From NCBI GenBank assembly GCA_026397915.1, contig JAPLTX010000010.1:1-50721 (forward strand): a stretch of 50,721 nucleotides of DNA, in the 5' to 3' direction. The position numbers were made by a program, and so were the translations under genes. Positions within the stretch are counted from its first letter, which is position 1, and each line of letters begins with the position of its first letter. Source of the DNA: Verrucomicrobiota bacterium. Lineage in GTDB: Bacteria > Verrucomicrobiota > Verrucomicrobiia > CAIQCK01. Below are positions 40,360-48,100 of the stretch, in pieces. The notes under the pieces were generated by a model. It was not told the origin of the DNA. It saw nothing but the letters and a program-made list of their open reading frames with translations, and searched no databases.

Positions 40360-40521
40360 ATGCAAAACAATCCTGCCACGACCTCGCCGCCAACAACGGC
40401 TACCGGCTTGAACCAAGTCGGCTTTGATGTCATGGCGTTGCGAGATGAGGTGGCGAAGAAGGCATACTTCCTCCATCTGGATCAAGCTCGTCTGCAAGGA
40501 CGCAATATGCCGGTTGAATAG
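40360..40521 (+). CDS. short DUF2934-like protein (truncated core)
   Basis: A 53-residue protein. After a Pro/Thr-rich start (MQNNPATTSPPTTATG) it has VMALRDEVAKKAYFLHLDQARLQGRNMPVE, which resembles the first helix of DUF2934 (I/V-A-x-x-A-Y) but ends before the WLxAE block. The ATG lies 6 nt after the -10, so the mRNA would be leaderless. Followed by a terminator hairpin at 40592. Confidence 0.55.
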   Translation: MQNNPATTSPPTTATGLNQVGFDVMALRDEVAKKAYFLHLDQARLQGRNMPVE

Positions 40522-40557
40522 TGGTGTTTCAGAAAACTCCATGAGAACGCGTCTTTC

Positions 40558-40626
40558 GCACTTTTGTTAGTAGGCAGATGCAGTCGCTCGGTTTCCCCTT
40601 CCCTACTCCTCGGGAAGGGGAAACTT
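40558..40626 (+). repeat. 69-bp direct repeat, copy B
   Basis: Identical to 14375-14443, including the hairpin. Here it follows the small DUF2934-like gene. Confidence 0.85.
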
Positions 40627-40628
40627 GT
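40592..40628 (+). terminator. terminator hairpin after small DUF2934-like gene
   Basis: Stem TTTCCCCTTCCC (40592-40603) and GGGAAGGGGAAA (40612-40623) with 8-nt loop. The T-run is interrupted here (CTTGTTT), so termination may be weaker than in copy A. Confidence 0.65.
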
Positions 40629-40665
40629 TTCCGCCCGGTTCTCGGCCCTGACGCGGCCGAATGCA

Positions 40666-40714
40666 ATGGGGCGGGTTCTACCCCATAGCCGACGGGTCGA
40701 GACCGTCCGATATT
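40666..40714 (+). promoter_or_regulatory. degenerate dyad operator/promoter copy 12 (to kinase-regulator pair)
   Basis: The right arm ACCCCAT-AGC is intact (40680-40686). The left arm is displaced (ATGGGG at 40666-40671, and GGGT-TCT-ACCC inside it). A GATATT box (40709-40714) starts 22 bp after the right arm, and GTG 40719 or ATG 40722 follows 4-7 nt later. This would make the histidine kinase/response regulator pair a member of the same group of promoters. Confidence 0.5.
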
Positions 40715-40721
40715 GAGCGTG

Positions 40722-42074
40722 ATGAACAACCAGTTGAACACGCTCGCGCGGCGTTATCAGACGGCGGTGCATAAGCACCTGATTGTGGCAATGGCCAACT
40801 CGTCAAGCCGTCTGGGGCGCAGCGCCACTCATCCGATTGGAGCGTCCCTGTGCCTTGCGCTGGGTTACATGGTTCTCTGCGGCACGTATATTCTGTTCTC
40901 AGGCCGAATCGCGGCTGGCACGGCTTGGTCCATTGCCGAGTTGCGCGACATCGAGTTGCTGAAGGGACTGGCGTTTGTCATCATCACAGGGGCGGCGTTT
41001 TTTGGGTTCGCCGCCTTCCTGCTGAAGCGGATCGGCATCCAGCAACAGCACCTCGCTCTGATCTTTCATGGGGTTTCCGATTGCCTGTTCCTGCTCCAAG
41101 TCGAAGCCGGCGATTGCTATCGGTTCCTCTGCGTCAATGCCGCCTTTCTGAAACTGACCGGTCTCACGCGGGAACAAGTGGTTGGCAAACGGATGGAGGA
41201 AGTTCTGCCGAAAACCGCCCACGCCCGGGTGCGGAGCAGATTTCAGGAAGCGGTTCGGGAGCGCAAAACCGTGAGTTGGGAAGGCAGCGCCGTTTACCCA
41301 GCCGGCCCGCGCGTGGGCGAAGTCACCCTGACCCCGCTGGCCGACAAGACCGGCACGATTGTCCAGCTCGCCGGTGTCGTGCGCGACATCACCGAACGCA
41401 AACAGGCGGAGGATGAAGTGCGCCAGCTTTCGGGTCATCTGTTGCGGTCGCAGGACGAAGAACGCCGGCGGATTGGCCGCGAACTGCACGATTCGACCGC
41501 GCAGGAGTTGGCGACCGTGGCAATGAACCTCGGCCTCGTGCAACAACGCAGCGCCGACCGCGATGTCACCGCCGACAACCTTCTCGCAGACAGCCAGGCG
41601 ATCATCGAGCAGTGTCAGCGCGAGCTGCGGACGCTGGCTTACCAGCTGCACCCACCCATGCTGGACGACATGGGTTTGGCAGGCGCGGTGCAGGAATACG
41701 CCGCCGGGTTCATGCAACGCAGCGGGATCAAGGTGACGCTGGACGCCAGTCCGGCCCTCGGACGATTGACGGCCGAGACGGAGCGCGCACTGTTTCGAGT
41801 GGTGCAGGAAAGTCTCGGCAACGTCCAACGCCATTCCGGCAGTTCGACCGCCACGATTCGTATTGCCCGTGAAGCCGCCGGGGTCATTCTTGAAATTTGC
41901 GATCAAGGCTGTGGGCTGCGCATTCGGGGCGACGGCACCGTGGCAAACGCGGGCGTGGGGTTGGCCGGCATGCGCGAGCGCGTGCGTCAATTAGGCGGCC
42001 GGTTCGAGATTGAATCGAGTGGTCAGGGAGCGACTGTGCGGGCCATCGTGCCTGGGGAGGCGGTGGTCGCATGA
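40722..42074 (+). CDS. membrane PAS-domain histidine kinase (HisKA_3)
   Basis: A 450-residue kinase from ATG 40722 (GTG 40719 and TTG 40713 are in frame). The N-terminus (LARRYQTAVHKHL...SRLGRSA) is a shortened version of the RsbU_N-like start of the kinase at 5626. Two membrane helices follow (ASLCLALGYMVLCGTYILF and GLAFVIITGAAFFGFAAFLL), then one PAS domain (about 115-230), HisKA_3 with GRELHDST (about H256), and HATPase_c with FRVVQESLGNVQRH and GLAGMRERV. Its stop overlaps the response regulator start by 4 nt. Confidence 0.88.
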   Translation: MNNQLNTLARRYQTAVHKHLIVAMANSSSRLGRSATHPIGASLCLALGYMVLCGTYILFSGRIAAGTAWSIAELRDIELLKGLAFVIITGAAFFGFAAFLLKRIGIQQQHLALIFHGVSDCLFLLQVEAGDCYRFLCVNAAFLKLTGLTREQVVGKRMEEVLPKTAHARVRSRFQEAVRERKTVSWEGSAVYPAGPRVGEVTLTPLADKTGTIVQLAGVVRDITERKQAEDEVRQLSGHLLRSQDEERRRIGRELHDSTAQELATVAMNLGLVQQRSADRDVTADNLLADSQAIIEQCQRELRTLAYQLHPPMLDDMGLAGAVQEYAAGFMQRSGIKVTLDASPALGRLTAETERALFRVVQESLGNVQRHSGSSTATIRIAREAAGVILEICDQGCGLRIRGDGTVANAGVGLAGMRERVRQLGGRFEIESSGQGATVRAIVPGEAVVA

Positions 42075-42727
42075 AGACGTTGCAAATTTTGATTGCCGAT
42101 GACCACGAGCTGGTGCGAAAGGGCTTGCGGACGGTGTTGGAAAACCAGCCCGGCTGGAAAGTTTGCGGGGAGGCGACCAACGGCCGGCAAGCGGTCGAGT
42201 TGGCCAAGCAATTGGGGCCCGATGTGATTGTGTTGGACGTAACGATGCCGGAACTGAATGGCTTGGAAGCCACGCGCCAGATCCTCAAGGCGATCCCCAA
42301 GGCCGAAGTGCTGATTCTCACCATGCACGAGTCCGAAAAACTGGTGAGCGAGGTGCTCGCCGCGGGCGCCCACGGCTACATTCTGAAAGCGGACACGTCG
42401 CGCCTGTTGGTTTCCGCCATCGAATTGCTCGCCCAGCACCAACCGTTCTTCACCGGGAAGATTTCGGAAGTGGTGCTGAGTGGTTACCTGAACCCCGGGA
42501 AAATCAGGAAAGGTGCGGCTAGCCCGGTGCAGCGCCTGACGGCACGCGAACGCGAGATTGTCCAACTTCTGGCGGAAGGCAAGACCAACAAAGAGGTTGC
42601 GGTTGCACTCGGCGTCAACGTCAAGACAGTGGATGCGCACCGGGCCAACGTCATGCACAAACTCGACCTGCATTCTGTGACGGACCTCGTCCGCTACGCC
42701 ATTCGCAACCACATTATCGAAGCTTGA
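42071..42727 (+). CDS. NarL/FixJ-family response regulator
   Basis: A 218-residue regulator. The receiver has DDH at 10-12, phospho-acceptor Asp56 in VIVLDVTMP and Lys in YILKADT. The LuxR-type helix-turn-helix is LTAREREIVQLLAEGKTNKEVAVALGVNVKTVDAHRANVMHKL. It is coupled to the kinase by a 4-nt overlap. Because the pair lies behind a degenerate copy of the dyad operator, and NarL-type dimers such as DosR bind G/C-armed palindromes of this size, it is the best candidate in view for the protein that binds the twelve dyads. That remains inference. Confidence 0.92.
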   Translation: MKTLQILIADDHELVRKGLRTVLENQPGWKVCGEATNGRQAVELAKQLGPDVIVLDVTMPELNGLEATRQILKAIPKAEVLILTMHESEKLVSEVLAAGAHGYILKADTSRLLVSAIELLAQHQPFFTGKISEVVLSGYLNPGKIRKGAASPVQRLTAREREIVQLLAEGKTNKEVAVALGVNVKTVDAHRANVMHKLDLHSVTDLVRYAIRNHIIEA

Positions 42728-42819
42728 ATCGGCGAGCCAAGTTTCTAGGGTGATTCTGGGTGGAAATAGGGAATGCAGTAATTTCACCCTTCCATGGAAC
42801 GCCTCTAGGGTCTGGTGTT

Positions 42820-43245
42820 ATGAAACAGACCCCGATTACGCCGACCGCTCCCGACAACTTTCCCCACCCGCTCCGCACGTTGGTGGTGGATGATTCCGTC
42901 TTATTGATGAAGAGCTTGTGCGCTTACCTAAGGACGCAACCGTTGTTTCAAGTGATCGGCACCGCGATGGATGGCAGCGAGGCGCTGCACATGGTGGAAT
43001 TGCTCGCGCCGGACTTGGTCTTGATGGATATGCACATGCCGGTCATGAACGGCTTGCAAGCGACGGCGATTCTGCGCCGCCGCATGCCCAACATACGGAT
43101 TATCATCATGACGATGGAAGATTCGGCCGCAACCGAAGCGGAGGCACGGACGCATGGCGCACACGGTTTCATTGGGAAACCACGGATCATAGACGATCAT
43201 CTAATAACCGAGGTTCGCCGGGCGTTTCATTCGGACCATGCGTAG
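42820..43245 (+). CDS. stand-alone receiver-domain protein
   Basis: A 141-residue protein from ATG 42820 (frame open to 42760). A 17-residue Pro/Thr-rich start leads into a receiver with DD at 24-25, phospho-acceptor Asp70 in LVLMDMHMPVMNG, and Lys in FIGKPR. No output domain follows. It may receive phosphate from the kinase at 40722. Two TCTAGGGT motifs occur upstream (42745-42815), but no full dyad operator. Confidence 0.82.
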   Translation: MKQTPITPTAPDNFPHPLRTLVVDDSVLLMKSLCAYLRTQPLFQVIGTAMDGSEALHMVELLAPDLVLMDMHMPVMNGLQATAILRRRMPNIRIIIMTMEDSAATEAEARTHGAHGFIGKPRIIDDHLITEVRRAFHSDHA

Positions 43246-43786
43246 GGTGAACAGAGCAGTTCTTGATCCCAAGTCGCTCCGTTTTCACAACCAAGCCGAA
43301 CTGTGTCAAGCGACTGTCAGAAAAGAGCAAGCTGACGGCATTCATAGAACTACAAAACACCTTGCAGGATGTCGGGAGCAAAAGAAGTGAGCAAGGAAAG
43401 AAGACCGTCGCCACTGCGGCACAAGATTACCGTCAATGTTCTGTGACAACACGTGACAACTTCCATGCCGGAATGTGCCGTTCTGTGCACTTATCGTTTG
43501 CATAACCAGTTGCAAACACGCAGGGCGATTCTCTAGTTACCGGTTCGATCCCTACCTCCGGAGCCATTTTTTTCATTCCATATCCTTTCTCCAAACCCCA
43601 AACGGCCCGTCACTTGACCCTAACAAGCGAGTTCGCCTCACTGCGACGAGCCGGTGTTGCAGCGGTTGATAGCCGGAAGAAGCGCTCCAACCTCTCAACT
43701 TCGCATGTGAACAATTGCTTTAAGAAACACACCTCCGCTGGCAGAATCACGGAGATTCGCACGGATGATGTCCAACGGAGATTACG
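43246..43786. other. 541-bp intergenic region with tRNA-3'-end-like segment
   Basis: No supported gene. It contains a direct repeat GTGACAAC (43443-43450 and 43453-43460, 10-bp period). It also holds, at about 43541-43565, a segment reading GGTTCGATCCC...CTCCGGAGCCA followed by seven T, which looks like the T-loop, acceptor end and CCA of a tRNA plus terminator. I could not fold a full tRNA from the sequence upstream; the matching 5' acceptor strand is absent. It may be an attachment-site scar left by an integrating element. Confidence 0.35.
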
Positions 43787-45112
43787 ATGACCCACATGTA
43801 TGTTTTGCGACCGGTGCTCGTGAGTTTGTTGATGCTGATATTGCTGCCGCTAGGCTGGCAATCGGCGCGGGCGGATTGGCCGGAGTTTCGCGGGCCGTGG
43901 GGCAATGGGTATGCCTCAGCACCGGGCGACAATAAGCCGGTCGGTTTGCCGCTGCACTGGAGCGAGACCGAAAACATCAAGTGGAAGACGGAAATCCCCT
44001 ATCGTGGCTGGTCCACGCCGGTGGTATTGGGCAACCAAATCTGGCTGACCACGGCGACCGAAGACGGTCATGATTTCTTCGTTCTTTGCGTGGACGCCAA
44101 CACCGGAAAGATTCGGTTCAACGAGAAGGTGTTTCACTGCGACAACCCCGAACCGCTCGGCAACGCAGTCAACGGTTACGCCTCGCCCTCCCCTGCCATC
44201 GAGCCAGGCCGCGTGTATGCCCACTTCGGCTGCTATGGCACGGCGTGCTTGGACACGGAGACATGCAAGGTGCTCTGGCAACGGCAGGACCTGCCGTGTC
44301 GTCATTACCGCGGGCCGGCATCGTCGGTGGTGTTGTTTGAGAATCTGGTAATTCTGACAATGGACGGCGCTGACGTGCAGTATCTGGTCGCTCTCGACAA
44401 ACAGACCGGCAAAACCGTTTGGAAAACCAACCGCTCGGTCAAGTTCAACGATGCGGAAGGCTTCCAGAAATTTGCGAAGGACGGAGATCTCCGCAAAGCG
44501 CACAGCACGCCTTTTATAGTCAACGTAAACGGCCAGCCACAGATGTTCAGCCCCGGCGCGAAAGCGGCATACGCCTACGACCCGCGAACTGGCCGCGAGC
44601 TTTGGATGGTGCATTTCGTCGCGTGGTCAGCCGCGCCCCGACCGCTCTACAACCAAGGGCGTTGTCTCTTCATCACCGGCTCCGGCGCAACAGAACTGTG
44701 GGCTGTCCGTCTCGGCGGCCAGGGCGACGTGACAGATTCGCACGTGGCGTGGAAGTTCGACAAGCACGTGGCGCGGACCGCCTCGCCGGTGATCGTGGAC
44801 GACCTGCTCTACATGGTCAGCGACGGCGGCGACCTCACATGTCTCGAAGTCGCCACGGGTAAAGAGGTGTGGAAAGAGAAGATTGGCGGCAACTACGCCG
44901 CCTCGCCGATTTACGCCGACGGGCGGCTCTACTTCGCCAACCAGCAAAGCAAGACCACCGTCCTGAAACCCGGCCGCACCTTTGAGGTCCTGGCGACGAA
45001 CACGCTCGAAAAGGGCTGCATGGCCTCACCGGCGGTTTCGGGAAAGGCTCTGTTTCTGAGAACGAAGGCTTGTCTCTATCGCATTGAGACCGCGACAGCG
45101 GGCCAGAAATAG
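43787..45112 (+). CDS. secreted PQQ-like beta-propeller protein
   Basis: A 441-residue protein with signal peptide (PVLVSLLMLILLPLGWQSARA) and a beta-propeller made of PQQ-type blades. DWPEFRGPWGNGYAS opens the domain. Blade-typical motifs recur: IKWKTEIPYRGWSTPVVLGNQIWLTT, FVLCVDANTGKIRF, VLWQRQDLP, LVALDKQTGKTVWK, AYDPRTGRELW, LTCLEVATGKEVWKEK. This WPxFRGPxxNG family is abundant in Planctomycetes and Verrucomicrobia, often encoded near glycoside hydrolases. A BamB-like scaffold or a dehydrogenase without PQQ are both possible. It is convergent with the glycoside hydrolase gene. Confidence 0.83.
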   Translation: MTHMYVLRPVLVSLLMLILLPLGWQSARADWPEFRGPWGNGYASAPGDNKPVGLPLHWSETENIKWKTEIPYRGWSTPVVLGNQIWLTTATEDGHDFFVLCVDANTGKIRFNEKVFHCDNPEPLGNAVNGYASPSPAIEPGRVYAHFGCYGTACLDTETCKVLWQRQDLPCRHYRGPASSVVLFENLVILTMDGADVQYLVALDKQTGKTVWKTNRSVKFNDAEGFQKFAKDGDLRKAHSTPFIVNVNGQPQMFSPGAKAAYAYDPRTGRELWMVHFVAWSAAPRPLYNQGRCLFITGSGATELWAVRLGGQGDVTDSHVAWKFDKHVARTASPVIVDDLLYMVSDGGDLTCLEVATGKEVWKEKIGGNYAASPIYADGRLYFANQQSKTTVLKPGRTFEVLATNTLEKGCMASPAVSGKALFLRTKACLYRIETATAGQK

Positions 45113-45138
45113 CCTCGAAGTCTTGCTTGCAGATTTGC

Positions 45139-48100
45139 CTACGGTTTGAGAGTGACCGTTCTGCGTTCGCCGAACCAAGTTCGACCTTCGGCAAACATCT
45201 CAAATGAAACGGTGACTAACTTGTCCACCGCCGGAATCAACGTGAACTCCTTGACAGTTGCGTCGGCAAGGTAATCAGCGTCCGCCGCGATGGGTGCTTT
45301 GAACTCCACGCCGTATTCCTTGCGACCCGCAAGATACACGCCTCCTTGAATGAGGTTGGGGCGCGGCGCAAGCCACTTGGCTTCGCCGAGGTTGCCGATG
45401 GACGCGCGACAGCGGACGGGCGCGCCGCGCTTGACGGTGATGGTGCTGCCGTGGGTTGCATCGCGCCATTGGCCCGCGGCGTTCTGAATCTCAATCGAGT
45501 TAAACTCGGCATTGAGGAACTTCGGTGGGTTATGACCATTGCAGGGCGTGTTACCCACCGCGATCAACGGTGTGTTCCCTGAGTCGGTGCCAGTGCCTGC
45601 GGTTTTGAGATACGGTTTCTGTTCGGCCTTTACCGCATCAAGATACTGCTGGCCGTAGAGTTGCCACGCATCGGCATTGCACGCGTCGAGGTCCCATTCG
45701 ATGAACTTCGTCGGCTTTGCGTGAACGATGCCCGCAAATTGTGGGTGTGCACGACGCATGACTTCGCACGCAGGCCGTTCCGTGCCATCGGGTTCCAGCA
45801 CGCCGAAGTCGCTGCGCTCTCCCAACCGGAAGCCGCCCGGCAGCCACCACGGTGCCGCGCCGCGCGCGCCTGACTCCAGAAACATCGCGTAGTAGCTATC
45901 GAACTCCGCGCGCTGCCGCTGCAACTGTTCCGGCTTGATATGCGACATGTCCGGCGTCCAGACGGCGTGGAAACCGTTGACCGTGTAACCAAATTCCATC
46001 CAGACGACCGGTTTCTCGCGACTGAGAAACCGGTAATAGAGTGTGACCAACCCGCCTTTGCGCAGGTCGTCGGCAGGCGTCGGCGTGGCCCAGCCGCCGG
46101 TTTGCAGGTTGTAGCCTTCGGGACACATGAAGTCCACGTGTTTCGCCACGCCAGCAGAATGCGAGTGGGCGAAGCGCCCGCCGTCGGGAATGCCGCACGC
46201 GCCAAAGCGGAACGTGATGAGATGCTTCGGGTCCCACGCGCGCAACGGGCTGATGATCTCGCGATAACCGCGGCTGAGCCGGTCGCTGAAGAACCGCCGG
46301 AACGCCGCGACGGCGCGGTCGTGCGGGCCGTGCGTGGTGCAGAGCTGTTGCGACGGCGTCACCAGTTGGCCGTCCTTGTCGCGCGCCGGTTTGAAGGCCC
46401 AGTCGGTTTCGGCGTTGGCAATCGAACCGTAGCGTTCGACGATCCATGCGTTCCAGTCGGGCTTCAGGACTTCGGCTTGATGAGCTGCGTAGTAGATCGG
46501 CTCCCACGACAACTCCCACGAGAAAATCGCCGGATGGTCCTTGATGCCGGCGGCGGTGATGTAGGCCTTCACCTTCTCGAAATCCGCGCCTGCCAGCGGT
46601 CGCGCGTTGTTGAGGAAGAAAAACACCTTCATGCTGTGCCGCTGGCAACGGTTGAGGAAATCATGCAGGTCACGGAACGCGCCCGGCTCGTCTGGGTTTG
46701 GCGGCACGGGCGAATGGATCGCGCTGAGGAAGTTGATGCCGATGGATTCCATCCATGCGAGGTCGCGCTCGACGACCACCGGGTCGTAGATGTCCCGCTG
46801 GAGGAAATCCGTCGGCGACCGACCGCCTTGGTCGTTGGGCCGGTAGTTCATGCCCTTCATAAACCACTTCTTCCCGCCGACGTAGAAGTTGCTGCCGCGC
46901 ACGTGCGCAAACTCCTGACCCGGCGGCGGCAGGAAACTCACTGCGTGGCTGATTGAATCCAGCGCCGTGTCACCATCAAGCAGTTCCGCTCGCACTTGAT
47001 AACCGGCGCGGTCAAACTTCTCCGGCTGCCAGTCCCAACTCACGCGTTGCTGCGCGCCTTCCGCGAGCGTGAGCGAACGGCTTTGCTGAAAGACAATCTT
47101 TCCACGTCCATCCGTCACCTCAACCCGACCAGTGACGCGGCGCTCCCCGCGACCGGCATTGACCGCCAGAAGACCCAACTCGACCTTCTCCCCGTCGGGA
47201 TAAGAGAAATAGCGGCTACCACCTTCGAGCAGGAAACAGCCGCGCGCCATCGCTCTCGCCAGCTTGGCGACCACCTCCGCCAAGCGTGGCGTCAGGGCCT
47301 CAGCCGGATCAGACACACCGATGTTGGCCCAGAGCGCACCCGGAAACGAACCATTGCCGATGAAAAGCGAGACCAGCGCGCCGCGACCGCGACCGCGCGC
47401 ATCGAACGACTCCAAGACTGGCAGCCAGCGCCATGACTGGCCGCGATCCAAACCGCGACCGCTTGAGCGCCAGTTTGGAGAAAACCCGCAGGACTTCCAC
47501 GACAGTTTCCAACCGGTTGGCAGAATGCGCTGATCGCCGGCCGCGCGCAGTGTCGTGCTTTCGTCAAGCGGATGCAGATTGTAAGACGGGCTGATACCGT
47601 CCAGTTCCGGCACGGTCGCTTCCACGTCAGCCGATCCAGGATCGGTGGCGGTGGCAATGTCTTTGATCCAAAACACGTGCGGCCCAACCTTGCACTTCGG
47701 TGTGTGGCTCCACGAAAGACCGACGATGAGGTGCGCAGCGTTCTGCGGGTTGAAGTGGTCGCCCGCGCCGCCGCGTTTCGCTTTGGAGTCCTGCCAGTGG
47801 AGAAAGTCTCCCGGCCGCAGCAGATACGGTCGCCACTGCGGCGTCAGCTCGACCGTCGCAATCCAGCGCGAGCCGTCATGCTCGCGAAACTCCAACGAGA
47901 GTTGCGAGGTGGTCGCGTCACCTTTCGCCCGAAAGGTGAGCAGGCTCTCGCCAGTGCCGAACGTGTTGGCGAAGTTCGTGTCATAGCCATCCCATTCTTC
48001 AAGGTCACAGGAGATCTTCAATGCTCCCTTCCCTTCGGTAGCATCCTCCACCATCTCTCCCGCATGTTGCGGGTTGCGACAGGACCGTTTCCACGACTTG

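Noticed and set aside
14375..40626. The 69-bp repeat pair as insertion-sequence ends
   Set aside because: No transposase or target duplication; the repeat is fully explained by a terminator and its upstream flank.
5174..40686. The dyads as Rho-independent terminators or REP elements
   Set aside because: They lack T-runs, lie upstream of genes rather than after them, and keep a 22-24 bp distance to a -10-like box and a close start codon, which fits promoters better. A REP origin is not fully excluded for the orphan copy.
43470..43565. A complete tRNA gene
   Set aside because: The 5' acceptor strand that would pair with CTCCGGA is missing and no anticodon stem with five pairs could be built.
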